Assembly: GCF_038900055.1 (NCBI RefSeq)
Contig: NZ_JBBMQM010000002.1
Coordinates: 1 to 33,012 of the forward strand
Length of the DNA stretch: 33,012 bases
Direction: 5' to 3'
From: Henriciella sp. AS95
GTDB lineage: Bacteria > Pseudomonadota > Alphaproteobacteria > Caulobacterales > Hyphomonadaceae
Of the stretch, positions 1 through 7,745 are shown one piece after another (positions within the stretch are counted from its first letter, which is position 1; the number at the start of each line of letters is the position of its first letter). The notes beneath the pieces were generated by a model that did no database searches, was not told where the DNA came from, and saw nothing but the letters and a program-made list of their open reading frames with translations. The position numbers and the translations under genes are program-made.

Positions 1-84
1 TTGGAAGTCGCCACCAAGCGCGTGCCCTGTCAGGTGCAGCTTGGCGCGCTGTTCGACCCGTCGATGAGCCGGGTGAAGACCTAG
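1..84 (+). CDS. C-terminal end of a GcvT-fold (folate-binding aminomethyltransferase/dimethylglycine dehydrogenase type) protein, partial
   Basis: The frame is open from base 1 to a TAG at 82-84 and encodes 27 residues ending LFDPSMSRVKT. This resembles the C-terminal beta-barrel tail of GcvT-family proteins such as sarcosine/dimethylglycine dehydrogenases, which typically end in a short segment of the form 'P-x-x-x-x-LFDPxxxRMR'. The rest of the gene lies upstream of the window, so substrate and full architecture cannot be told. The assignment rests on a short stretch. It fits the neighbourhood, which has two further GcvT-fold genes. Confidence 0.5.
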   Translation: MEVATKRVPCQVQLGALFDPSMSRVKT

Positions 85-109
85 GCGTAGGCCCTGAGGC
101 GGAATATCC

Positions 110-571
110 ATGAGTAGTCATGTGAAAAAGTATACTAGTCAGTGCATTGCTGATGCATCACCGGCGCTGCAAGATGGTGCGTCAGCAATGGTTGAAATGC
201 TATCGCGTGGCGGCACCAAAAGTGTCATTGCGCGCTATTCATACACTGAGCCATCCGATCGGCGCGGTTAATAATACCCATCATGGAACCCTCAACGCAG
301 TCTGTATGCTTGCTGTGCTTGCGTTCAATGCACCACAAATCCGTGTCAGATTTGATAGCGCGGCAGCGTATCTGGCTTTGATGGCTTTTGCGCCTATGTG
401 TAAGAACTAAACGATCGCCTTGGCATTCCTCCCAAGCTTTTGGAAATGGGCGCGGGGGCCGATCGCATTGATGAACTGGTTGCCATGGCGCTTAATGCCC
501 CCAGCTGTGGCGGTAATCCTGTTACGCTGACAGCGGAAAATACGAAGGCTCCATTTGAGGCATGTATTTAG
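110..571 (+). pseudogene. Degenerate, 5'-truncated iron-containing alcohol dehydrogenase remnant
   Basis: Three successive reading frames carry pieces of the C-terminal half of a group III Fe-dependent alcohol dehydrogenase. Frame of base 110 gives a DGASAMVEMLSRGGT-like stretch (to about 220). The frame of base 147 then gives IHTLSHPIGAVNNTHHGTLN, which contains the metal-ligand histidine region (HxLSHPxGA...HHG) of the family. The original frame returns with ELNDRLGIPPKLLEMGAG and ends with NAPSCGGNPVTLTAENTK, the typical family C-terminus, at TAG 569-571. An in-frame TAA at 401-403 interrupts the last section. The N-terminal NAD-binding half is absent. At least two frameshifts, one nonsense codon and the truncation mark it as a pseudogene. 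It sits directly after the GcvT-family gene, so it may once have oxidised an alcohol or aldehyde in the same pathway. Confidence 0.8.
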
Positions 572-586
572 CATCCTCGCAAATGT

Positions 587-620
587 GATCAGCGCGCCAT
601 AGACATATGGCGCGCTGATC
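587..620. terminator. Perfect 15-bp inverted repeat, probable bidirectional terminator or transcript-end hairpin
   Basis: GATCAGCGCGCCATA (587-601) is followed by a 4-nt loop GACA and its exact reverse complement (606-620). It lies 54 nt beyond the stop of the phosphatase gene (minus strand) and 15 nt beyond the stop of the alcohol dehydrogenase remnant (plus strand). Neither side has a real U-tract, so intrinsic termination is not certain. An RNA 3'-end stabiliser is the alternative. Confidence 0.55.
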
Positions 621-674
621 TGAAGCAGAATGGCTGAATTGAGGACAGTAGAATTACGGCCCCATTTCCGCGGT

Positions 675-1478
675 TTAGGCTCGCGCCAGGAATTGCATCG
701 CTTGGCGGTGCAATTCTGGTGTGGAGGCTGCAATCACGCGTCCATCAGAGTGGCGATTCAGATTGTTCCCAGACCAATCAGTAATAGTCCCACCCGCGCT
801 TTGGACGACGGGAACAAGCGCTAAATAGTCATAGGGCTCCAGATTGGCCTCAATCACCAAATCGACATGACCAGAAGCAAGCAATCCATAGGAATAGCAA
901 TCGCCGCCGAACCGGGGGACCGCGGTCGCAAGCAGCATCGCTTCGATCTTTTGTCGATCTTCGGCTTCAAAATAGAGGACATTGGTAGTGTAGAAACGCG
1001 CCTCGTTTAATGCCTTACATGTCGAAACTTGGCATTGTTGCATCTGGCCAGATGCGTCTTCGAATGTGCACTTATCCCCACAGACACCTACCCACCTTTC
1101 GTTTAGGGCGGGCATGTCGATGATGCCAAGTTCTGGCGCGTCGTGCGATAGCTTCGCGACCAAGGTTCCCCAGATTGGCCATCCTGTGATAAAACTGCGT
1201 GTCCCATCAATTGGATCGACAACCCAGAGATCAGATGCTTCGAGATTGAGAGAGCCGAATTCCTCCCCCAAAAAACCATGTGCTGGGTAGGTGCTTTCGA
1301 CCAGATTGCGGACCAGTGTTTCGACACGTCGATCAATGGCCGTTACCGGGCTCTGATCATTCTTGCTGATGATGGCGTTGTCTTTGCGAAAGCCCGCCAG
1401 CGAAATTTCACGGGCGTCATCGGCCAGTGATTTTGCAAATTTGACAAAGCTATCCGCCGGTATGTCGAGTTCGATCAT
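675..1478 (-). CDS. Inositol-monophosphatase-family phosphatase (HisN/SuhB-like)
   Basis: A Mg-dependent phosphomonoesterase of the IMPase superfamily, 267 aa, usual family length. Counting from the upstream TTG at 1490, the metal-binding motifs are GEE at 75-77, DPIDGTRSF at 92-100 and EPYDYLA at 219-225 (Asp221). A GGDCYSYGLLASGHVD segment at 195-210 resembles histidinol-phosphate phosphatase type (HisN) members. I place the start at ATG 1478, which has GGAA six bases upstream, rather than at TTG 1490. It is the last gene of the operon for an ABC importer and lies 76 nt after the permease stop; a small hairpin (1521-1537) lies between them. No histidine biosynthesis genes are near. The context suggests it removes phosphate from an imported phosphoester, for example a sugar phosphate. 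That substrate is inference; the family also includes inositol-, histidinol-, fructose-1,6- and nucleotide phosphatases. Confidence 0.85.
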   Translation of the reverse strand: MIELDIPADSFVKFAKSLADDAREISLAGFRKDNAIISKNDQSPVTAIDRRVETLVRNLVESTYPAHGFLGEEFGSLNLEASDLWVVDPIDGTRSFITGWPIWGTLVAKLSHDAPELGIIDMPALNERWVGVCGDKCTFEDASGQMQQCQVSTCKALNEARFYTTNVLYFEAEDRQKIEAMLLATAVPRFGGDCYSYGLLASGHVDLVIEANLEPYDYLALVPVVQSAGGTITDWSGNNLNRHSDGRVIAASTPELHRQAMQFLARA

Positions 1479-1520
1479 GTCATGTTCCAAATGTTAGCGG
1501 TTCTTTTCGGTGCGATGGGC

Positions 1521-1537
1521 ACAAGGTCTACCCTTGT
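1521..1537 (-). other. Small intercistronic hairpin between permease and phosphatase genes
   Basis: ACAAGG (1521-1526) and CCTTGT (1532-1537) form a 6-bp stem with a 5-nt loop in the gap between the permease stop and the phosphatase start. There is no U-tract. It may be an RNA-processing or stabilising element, or chance. Confidence 0.3.
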
Positions 1538-1566
1538 CCGTCTATAGATTGAAAGCGTCCTCGACA

Positions 1567-3582
1567 CTACCTATGTCGCCAGGCTTGGGTGCGTCTTAGA
1601 ACCCCGCGTGATATCGCGATGTGAATCAGCCGCGCCGTGACGTTTGTATAAAAGATCATCATGCCCATTGCTGCGGCAGGGGCAATGTCGCCTGCATCAT
1701 CCATGTTCAACACTGCGATTGATGCAAGCGATGTTGAGGGTGAATATAGGAACACGACGGCTGAGACGGTCGTCATTGCATTCACAAAAAGATAGATTGA
1801 GATATCCAGCACCGCAGGCATGCAGACCGGAACCGTGACCCGTGCAAATAATTTGAGGGTTGGTTGTTTCAGCGAAGCCGACACCGATTCAAATTCACGA
1901 TCCATCTGCTGAAGTGCCGTCACGGCCGTTAGATGCGATACTGAGTAAAAGTGCGTCACAGTACAGACCACCAAGATGGCCATTGTGCCGTAGAGCGCGT
2001 TAAGCGGGTTATCTGGGTTATTGAAAAAGAAGATATACGCCAGGCCCAGTACCATGCCGGGAATTGCCATCGGCAACATTGCGAACATTTGAAACAATGA
2101 TCGACCCAAGCCAAAACCATTGGATTTTTCAACCAGATAGGCTCCGAAAAAGATCACCGATGTGCCTGCCAAAGCTGTCAAGATCCCAAGTTTTATTGAA
2201 TTGAAGTACGAAGCCCAGCCTCCTCCGTCCATGCGATCGAACTGATAATTCTTGAGGCTTAGACTCATGTCATAGGGCCAGAATTTGACCAAGGCCGCAA
2301 ATTGACAGACCAGTAACATACCCAGAATAAAGACGGTGATCAGACACGAATAAGCAAAGAACATGCGGTCCGTTTTCGCGTTTGGGTTAGGTTGATAAGG
2401 GACGGACCGCGCCGACAGAAGTGCGACTTGCTTGCTTTGTACCAGTCGGTCGATGCCAAACGCCAGAATAGCCGGAAACACCAATACGACAGAAACCACT
2501 GCGCCCATTTCAAAGTTCTGCTGGCCGATGACTTGCTTATAGATATCAACCGCTAGAACATTGAATTGCCCACCGATTACTTTGGGCAGGCCAAAGTCGG
2601 TGATCACCAGATTGAACACCACAAAGGCGGCAGACACGAGGCCATACCGTGCGCCTGGAATGGTGACTGTCCAGAATGTACGCCAGCGCGACGCCCGAAG
2701 GGATGTCGCCGCCTCGTACAGCCTGGCATCAGAGATCGCCAATGCTGTCGAGATAATCAAAAAGGCATGCGGGAACGTAAAAAAGACGGAGCCAATTACG
2801 ATACCAATGGGACCATAGATGCTGGCACCAAAAAGCAGCTCCTTGAGCATGCCCTGATTACCGAACAGATAAACTAGCGCAATACCGGGTAGCAGGCTGG
2901 GGACAAGAATCGGCGCCATGGCGATCAGCCGGAACAGGCCTTTAAATCGCATGCACGACCGATTGAGCGCATAGGCAAACCAGAACGCCAGAGTCACGGT
3001 AACAATCGTGCTGATAGTGGCGATTATCACCGAGTTCTTGATCGAATTCGACAGGGCCGGTGTGGAGAAGTAGTTAACGAAATTGCCCAGTCCTCGTGAT
3101 CTAACCGGGCGCAGCTGTACGCGGCGGAATGTGTTACTGTCCAATTCTACCCAGTCGGGTTCGGCGTGCTGAGTGGACCCGACAAGAAATTGCCCGCCCT
3201 CAGTTAGGTTTCGAACGCGATAGAGCACCGAACTGCGAAAACTGAAGTCGGGAAAAAACTGCGTTGCCGATAGCCGCCCATCCGAGCCCGCCGTCAGATC
3301 CTGATCGGTCAACACCTGCAACTGCTCATTAAGGGCGGCGGGCGTCACCGGATCAAATGCAAAAACGCCCTCTTCGTCGCTGACCTGAAATTCGTAAGCG
3401 GATAGGTCATAGCTGTAGGTCGAAAACGCCTTGGACAGCATCGCGTAAAGCGGAAATACCAAAGTGATCAACAGATATAGTGCGATGACCATCATGCCAC
3501 CGCGCATGATAATGTCGTCGCGGCTGAGCGTACCTTTGATCTTTGGACCGACCGGAAGCTGGGGTGTGCTGGTGATGCTCAT
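1567..3582 (-). CDS. Fused two-domain ABC transporter permease (FbpB/AfuB/PhnU type)
   Basis: Inner-membrane permease, about 671 aa, with two BPD_transp_1 domains in one chain so that a single protein forms the whole translocation pore. TM1 is near residues 29-50. It is followed by an unusually long hydrophilic segment (about 55-175) that should be periplasmic, and then by the first permease domain with an EAA loop at 291-311 (EAATSLRASRWRTFWTVTIP). The second domain has its EAA loop near residue 580 (SASLKQPTLKLFARVTVP). The start is taken at ATG 3582, overlapping the ATPase stop as TGATG, with GAGGGG upstream; GTG 3585 is the alternative. Such fused permeases occur in the 'Fe(III)-type' importer family. 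Length and the N-terminal periplasmic insert recall AfuB, whose system imports hexose phosphates. The related 2-aminoethylphosphonate importers are the main alternative. The 'ferric iron' label often given to this family is not supported here. Confidence 0.85.
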   Translation of the reverse strand: MSITSTPQLPVGPKIKGTLSRDDIIMRGGMMVIALYLLITLVFPLYAMLSKAFSTYSYDLSAYEFQVSDEEGVFAFDPVTPAALNEQLQVLTDQDLTAGSDGRLSATQFFPDFSFRSSVLYRVRNLTEGGQFLVGSTQHAEPDWVELDSNTFRRVQLRPVRSRGLGNFVNYFSTPALSNSIKNSVIIATISTIVTVTLAFWFAYALNRSCMRFKGLFRLIAMAPILVPSLLPGIALVYLFGNQGMLKELLFGASIYGPIGIVIGSVFFTFPHAFLIISTALAISDARLYEAATSLRASRWRTFWTVTIPGARYGLVSAAFVVFNLVITDFGLPKVIGGQFNVLAVDIYKQVIGQQNFEMGAVVSVVLVFPAILAFGIDRLVQSKQVALLSARSVPYQPNPNAKTDRMFFAYSCLITVFILGMLLVCQFAALVKFWPYDMSLSLKNYQFDRMDGGGWASYFNSIKLGILTALAGTSVIFFGAYLVEKSNGFGLGRSLFQMFAMLPMAIPGMVLGLAYIFFFNNPDNPLNALYGTMAILVVCTVTHFYSVSHLTAVTALQQMDREFESVSASLKQPTLKLFARVTVPVCMPAVLDISIYLFVNAMTTVSAVVFLYSPSTSLASIAVLNMDDAGDIAPAAAMGMMIFYTNVTARLIHIAISRGVLRRTQAWRHR

Positions 3583-4694
3583 CACAATCCCCTCGGTACA
3601 TCAAATGCCATTAACCTGTTGGCGGGCATTTCAATCGTCGTCATTGCCCCTTCGACAATTTCAAGTCGGCGGACAGCGTTGATGGAAAAATCTGCTATCA
3701 GTTCATTTTTGTCAAAACATGTGTGTTTCAGGCGGCAACGCCAGAAGGATCCTAAAAACTCCATTTCGCTCACCAGTACCTTTAGCGAATTCACCCCTGA
3801 TGCGTCGCCTGCATCGTCGTTGCCATGCGGGATGACATCTTCGGGACGGATAGCCGCGAGAATGTCAGAATCCGGCGCAAATGTGTGTGGGATGCAGTTC
3901 ATCTCTACACTCCCGATGTGCAGCGTGTTGGCGTTACCCGTTTTTGCAGCAATCTGATTCATCTCACCAATGAAATCTGCAACAAACAGTGTCTCGGGTT
4001 CGCAATAAATTTCTGTGGGCGTGCCGACCTGTTCGATCATGCCATGGTTCATCACGACGATGCGGTCCGCCATGGCAAGGGCTTCTTCCTGATCATGGGT
4101 TACCATAACCGTGGTAACACCCAACTTACGTTGCAATTCCTTGATTTCGTGGCGCAGGTGAACGCGGACCTTTGCATCAAGAGCGGACAACGGCTCATCC
4201 AAAAGCAGCAATCCGGGGTTGGTTGCAATCGCACGTGCCAACGCGATGCGCTGCTGTTGTCCGCCCGACAATTGGGCCGGGTATTTCTTGCCTTGTTCGG
4301 GCAACCCGACGAGTGCCAGCAGTTCGGAAACCCGTGCGGTAATTTCTGATTTGCTGCGCCCAGTATTTTCCAGGCCAAAGGCAACGTTTTTTTCAATGGT
4401 CAGGTTTGGGAACAATGCATAGGATTGGAAGACAATGCCAAAATCGCGTTCAAACGGGGGCAGGTTCGATACATCTTTGCCGCCTTGTCGCACGCAACCT
4501 CTTGATTGTAGGTCAAGTCCCGCAATCGCCCGAAGCAGGGTGGTTTTACCACAGCCCGAGGGGCCCAGAAAGCAAACGAATTCGCCCTCGGTGATCGAAA
4601 GATCGATATCCCTGAGTGCAACGAAATCTCCAAATGCTTTCCACAGGTTTTCAATGCTGAGGTATGGCTGGTTCTCCGCGGGCTTCATGGTCAC
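3582..4694 (-). CDS. ABC transporter ATP-binding protein (FbpC/AfuC/PotA type)
   Basis: Cytoplasmic ATPase that energises the permease encoded next. It carries all expected motifs in order: Walker A GPSGCGKTT, Q-loop in FQSYALFP, signature LSGGQQQR, Walker B LLLLDEP, and the switch His in VTHD. A C-terminal TOBE-like domain follows (about 245-370). The longest frame begins at GTG 4721, but the best Shine-Dalgarno (AAAGGACA) is six bases before GTG 4694, so I start there (370 aa); ATG 4688 is nearly equivalent. The stop overlaps the permease start as TGATG, implying translational coupling. The preceding binding-protein gene is separated by about 94 nt containing a strong hairpin, consistent with lower expression of ATPase and permease than of the binding protein. 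Confidence 0.88.
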   Translation of the reverse strand: MTMKPAENQPYLSIENLWKAFGDFVALRDIDLSITEGEFVCFLGPSGCGKTTLLRAIAGLDLQSRGCVRQGGKDVSNLPPFERDFGIVFQSYALFPNLTIEKNVAFGLENTGRSKSEITARVSELLALVGLPEQGKKYPAQLSGGQQQRIALARAIATNPGLLLLDEPLSALDAKVRVHLRHEIKELQRKLGVTTVMVTHDQEEALAMADRIVVMNHGMIEQVGTPTEIYCEPETLFVADFIGEMNQIAAKTGNANTLHIGSVEMNCIPHTFAPDSDILAAIRPEDVIPHGNDDAGDASGVNSLKVLVSEMEFLGSFWRCRLKHTCFDKNELIADFSINAVRRLEIVEGAMTTIEMPANRLMAFDVPRGL

Positions 4695-4748
4695 GTGATT
4701 GTCCTTTGTCGTCAGGGCCACCGCATTTGGGTGTGAAATGGAAAGGTA

Positions 4749-4773
4749 TTGGGGGCGATGTCACCGCCCCCAA
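4749..4773 (-). other. Intercistronic GC-rich hairpin after the binding-protein gene
   Basis: TTGGGGGCG (4749-4757) and CGCCCCCAA (4765-4773) form a perfect 9-bp stem with a 7-nt loop, starting 16 nt after the binding-protein stop. On the minus strand the T-run precedes rather than follows the stem. It is therefore more likely an mRNA 3'-end stabiliser or partial terminator, protecting the binding-protein message, than a full terminator. Confidence 0.6.
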
Positions 4774-4788
4774 AAAAGGCGTCATAGG

Positions 4789-5808
4789 TTATTTTGCGTC
4801 TGACTTACCGTCGTATCGGCTGGACCATTCGGACAGGATTTTTGCCCGATTATTGGCTGCGTACTCGAAGTCGTTGACGATCATTGCGTCAAGCAAGCCT
4901 TCCGGGAAGTGTTTGACTGGCTGCGCGATGCCGGGGATGGCAACAACGGCGTAGGAAACGTTATACATCTCCATCGCTTCACGGGAGACAGTGAAGTCAA
5001 CAAGCTTCTTGGCCGCTTCAAGCTTCTCCGTACCAGCGATAATCGCTGTCGCTTCCATTTCCCAACCGACTCCTTCTGACGGAACGATAATTTCGATGGG
5101 CGCTCCGTCTGCTTTCGACCGCGCACCCCGGAATGCGAATGATATGCCAATCGGAATTTCACCTGATGCCGCAAGTTTGCAAGGCGCTGAACCAGAATGT
5201 GTGTAGCGCGCGACGTTCTCATGGAGCGCATCCATGTATTCCCAGGCTTTTTCCTCACCAAAAATTTGCATCCAGCTGGACACATCCAAAAACCCGGTCC
5301 CAGAAGAACTTGGGTTGGGCATAATGATGTGGTTCGCGTACTGCGGGTCTGTCAGATCTTGCCAGGACGTTGGCGCCGTAAGGCCCAGGCGCTCGCCTTC
5401 GACAGTATTGAAACACACTGCTGCAACCCAAGCATCCATGCCAACCCATGACGGTACTTCATCACCATCAACGAATTTTGGATCAAGCGCTTCGACCCCA
5501 GCGGGTGCATAGGGCTCCAGCATGTCCTCAGTTTTGAGCAGAAGCAGTGAAGTTCCGGCCAATCCCCATACTACATCCGCTTGAGGATTGTCGCGTTCGG
5601 CAAGCAGCTTAGCGGTAATTACGCCGGTGGAATCGCGCACCCAGTTGATCTTGATGTCGGGATGGATCGCGTTAAAGGTTTCAGCATAGCGCGGCAGATC
5701 TTCTGCCTCAACCGACGTATAAACCGTCAGTTCAGTCTCGGCCACTGCTGCCGACGCAAGCAAGGTAGCGGCGGCAATCGACGCTTGTATGGTTTGTTTT
5801 ATTCTCAT
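4789..5808 (-). CDS. Periplasmic substrate-binding protein of organophosphate/phosphonate ABC importer (AfuA / AepX-PhnS2 like)
   Basis: Class of periplasmic binding proteins related to FbpA, 339 aa, exported by a clear Sec signal peptide (basic MRIKQT, hydrophobic core, cleavage after SAAVA). The mature protein begins ETELTVYTSVEAEDL. Family signatures include WVRDSTGVITAKLLAER near residue 56, PNPSSSGTGFLD near 185 and YTHSGSAPCKLAASGE near 220. From memory these are shared by AfuA (glucose-6-P/fructose-6-P binding) and by the 2-aminoethylphosphonate-binding PhnS2/AepX group; iron-binding Tyr-Tyr motifs of FbpA are not apparent. The start ATG has GAGGAG six bases upstream. It is second in the operon after the Na/Pi cotransporter. 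The ligand is not decidable from sequence reading alone; the linked phosphatase favours a phosphate ester, and no phnW/phnX genes are in view. Confidence 0.82.
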   Translation of the reverse strand: MRIKQTIQASIAAATLLASAAVAETELTVYTSVEAEDLPRYAETFNAIHPDIKINWVRDSTGVITAKLLAERDNPQADVVWGLAGTSLLLLKTEDMLEPYAPAGVEALDPKFVDGDEVPSWVGMDAWVAAVCFNTVEGERLGLTAPTSWQDLTDPQYANHIIMPNPSSSGTGFLDVSSWMQIFGEEKAWEYMDALHENVARYTHSGSAPCKLAASGEIPIGISFAFRGARSKADGAPIEIIVPSEGVGWEMEATAIIAGTEKLEAAKKLVDFTVSREAMEMYNVSYAVVAIPGIAQPVKHFPEGLLDAMIVNDFEYAANNRAKILSEWSSRYDGKSDAK

Positions 5809-5891
5809 GGTCGTCTCCTCTGTTGATTAGTTTGGTAGTGGTAGGTTTTGCCTAGAGGCCCGCCTCCAACGTTTTTTATATTTTGTTTTTG

Positions 5892-7556
5892 CTAACCCGT
5901 TGCCTCAATCGTCTCGATCAACCGTGTTTCCAATAATTGACCACCGCGGTATAAGATCGGATAGGCGACCGACGCGATCTGGCTGTTGAAGTCACGAAAC
6001 GCGCGTAGTGTTTCGAGGTGAATGTCACTTGATTCGAAACTCACACCAGAGCCATCGCCCAGCCGTTTGAGGTGCTTTCTTCGGCTTGCACGCTCTACGC
6101 GTGTGATCTCATTTTTTTCTTCGAGCAGTAGGCGTGCACTTTCCAGATCACCCGAGATCAAGACATTCGCAGCGAGATTCATATTCAAAGTGATCTGGTC
6201 GTGCATATTGGTCAGCTCATCCAAGCCAGCCTTAGAGAAGCGTAGGTTTTGTGCACTTTTCTGCTGTGCGAGCACCAAAAACCGTTTGGCAATAATATCG
6301 CCGGCAATTTCTAGCGCGATGGCGTATTCCGCTAACTCGCGGACTTCCTTCGTTTCTTGCTTGTTCATAAGGTCGGCAGGGATAGCAGCCACATAGTGTC
6401 TGATGCCGTCCAAGGCGGCATTGACAACATCATCCTGCGCGCGTGTCGCGAGCATCTGTTGCTTGTCAAAATTTGAATAGAGATCCATGACCGGCGCGAA
6501 CATGGTTCCTACTACCTGTGACATGCGTAAAGTTTCTCGGCGCAAGCTGGCAAGTGCTGGTGCCGACATGGTTTGGGGCGTTTTACTCAGCAGGGATACA
6601 TGTGTGGGGTTGGTCAACTCGGACACAACCTGATCCGAGAATATACTTTTGAGAGGTGCTTCAAGCCGACCACAGAACATAATCGCAGACAGGAGAAATG
6701 CGTTGAAGAGAACATGTGTGTTGATAAGTGCCTGTCCTGGCCCCCAGCCGTCAACAAGCTGTATCAGAGGGAAGTTTGCGCATGAAAACAATGCAATAAC
6801 TGCCCCGGTCCCTCGTAGGATAAAGTTACCCATAGGGATACGCTGCGCTTTAGGCGACATTCCCCGCGTCAGCCAAATGGGTATGAGCGCGGAACCGAAA
6901 TTTGCGCCAAGCACCAGTGAAACCCCCGCCGAAACAGGCAGAGCGCCAATGCTGACTATTGTTACGCACATCAATATCGCCGCAACCGACGAATGCATCA
7001 CGAATGCGAGTACGGCACCCGCAATAAATGCAGTGATAAAATCGCGTTCAAGGTAACTTGCGACCATCGGCAATACGTCACTTCCCGCGATGGGGCTCAT
7101 TGTTTCACGCAGAAACCGAAGCGAAATGAGAATGAATGCAATGCCCAGTACGATCCGTCCGGCCTGCTTCAGTTTGCGCCGATCGGATTTGATGAAAAGG
7201 CCCCCGCCAATGGCGAGCAGCAACGGAACAAGCCATTCAAGCTTAAATGAAAGAATTTGGATAAGCAGAGCGGAGCCCAGGTCAGCACCCAATACAATTG
7301 CTAAACCGGAACTGAAGGAGAGTGCTGCAGTTCCAGCAAAACCTGCAACCAGCAACCCAACTGCGGCCGAACTTTGCAGAACGATGGCCATCACGATCCC
7401 GGTCGACGCCGCGCGAAGAGGATGCGTATCAACAGCAAGGACACGCTGAAAGGAAGCCCCGAATGCCCGCTCGATTCCGGTGCGGACCATACGCACCGAA
7501 TACAGCAAGAGCATCGTCGCCCCGGCAAGTTCGATTATGAACGAAACTATTGTCAA
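5892..7556 (-). CDS. Na+/phosphate cotransporter-family protein with C-terminal PhoU-like domain (NptA/YjbB type)
   Basis: Membrane protein of 554 aa with two Na_Pi_cotrans repeats: the first has VLQSSAAVG at 59-67 and the second has MHSSVAAIL near residue 190. In the family the QSSS/QSSA segments line the transport path. The C-terminal part (about 330-545) is soluble and helical like PhoU. The start is a TTG at 7556 preceded by GGGGG; the upstream frame closes at a TGA, so no longer ATG start exists. It is the first gene of the operon, 83 nt before the binding-protein gene. E. coli YjbB of this architecture has been reported to export phosphate. If so here, the protein could release surplus Pi freed from imported phosphoesters; direction of transport is inference and uptake is the alternative. 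Confidence 0.85.
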   Translation of the reverse strand: MTIVSFIIELAGATMLLLYSVRMVRTGIERAFGASFQRVLAVDTHPLRAASTGIVMAIVLQSSAAVGLLVAGFAGTAALSFSSGLAIVLGADLGSALLIQILSFKLEWLVPLLLAIGGGLFIKSDRRKLKQAGRIVLGIAFILISLRFLRETMSPIAGSDVLPMVASYLERDFITAFIAGAVLAFVMHSSVAAILMCVTIVSIGALPVSAGVSLVLGANFGSALIPIWLTRGMSPKAQRIPMGNFILRGTGAVIALFSCANFPLIQLVDGWGPGQALINTHVLFNAFLLSAIMFCGRLEAPLKSIFSDQVVSELTNPTHVSLLSKTPQTMSAPALASLRRETLRMSQVVGTMFAPVMDLYSNFDKQQMLATRAQDDVVNAALDGIRHYVAAIPADLMNKQETKEVRELAEYAIALEIAGDIIAKRFLVLAQQKSAQNLRFSKAGLDELTNMHDQITLNMNLAANVLISGDLESARLLLEEKNEITRVERASRRKHLKRLGDGSGVSFESSDIHLETLRAFRDFNSQIASVAYPILYRGGQLLETRLIETIEATG

Positions 7557-7632
7557 TATGGCCCCCGCTCAGCAATCCAAGTTCCTGACCGCATCCAAAA
7601 TGGTCGCTGGCGCAAGGTGTAGAGTGCGCAGC

Positions 7633-7662
7633 ATACAACCATTAGGCCACATGAAATGTCAA
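7633..7662 (-). promoter_or_regulatory. Candidate sigma-70 promoter of the phosphate/organophosphate operon
   Basis: On the minus strand TTGACA (7662-7657) is a perfect -35 box. It is followed after 18 nt by TTGTAT (7638-7633), a weak -10. It sits about 75-105 nt upstream of the TTG start at 7556. One ATGTGG repeat lies between the two boxes. Assigned by eye only. Confidence 0.45.
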
Positions 7663-7704
7663 TATAAGCCACATAAAATCACTAATTTTTTAAAATAACC
7701 ACAT
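7643..7704 (-). repeat. Three direct ATGTGG repeats around the operon promoter, possible regulator sites
   Basis: Minus-strand ATGTGG occurs at 7704-7699 (ATGTGGTTAT), 7674-7669 (ATGTGGCTTA) and 7652-7647 (ATGTGGCCTA). Spacings are 30 and 22 bp, roughly three and two helix turns. They flank and overlap the TTGACA promoter candidate. The sequence does not fit the usual PHO box (CTGTCAT repeats). The binding factor is unknown. Confidence 0.4.
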
Positions 7705-7745
7705 TAACCCATATCCACGGCATGTTTTGCGCTAAACTGTGGTTC

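Noticed and set aside
147..410. Stand-alone 87-aa open frame
   Set aside because: Its sequence is the middle section of the Fe-ADH remnant read in one of the shifted frames; it has no own start context.
1567..5808. Ferric iron ABC transporter
   Set aside because: The binding protein lacks evident iron-ligand Tyr pairs and shows motifs of the organophosphate/phosphonate-binding relatives; phosphatase and Na/Pi neighbours do not fit iron.
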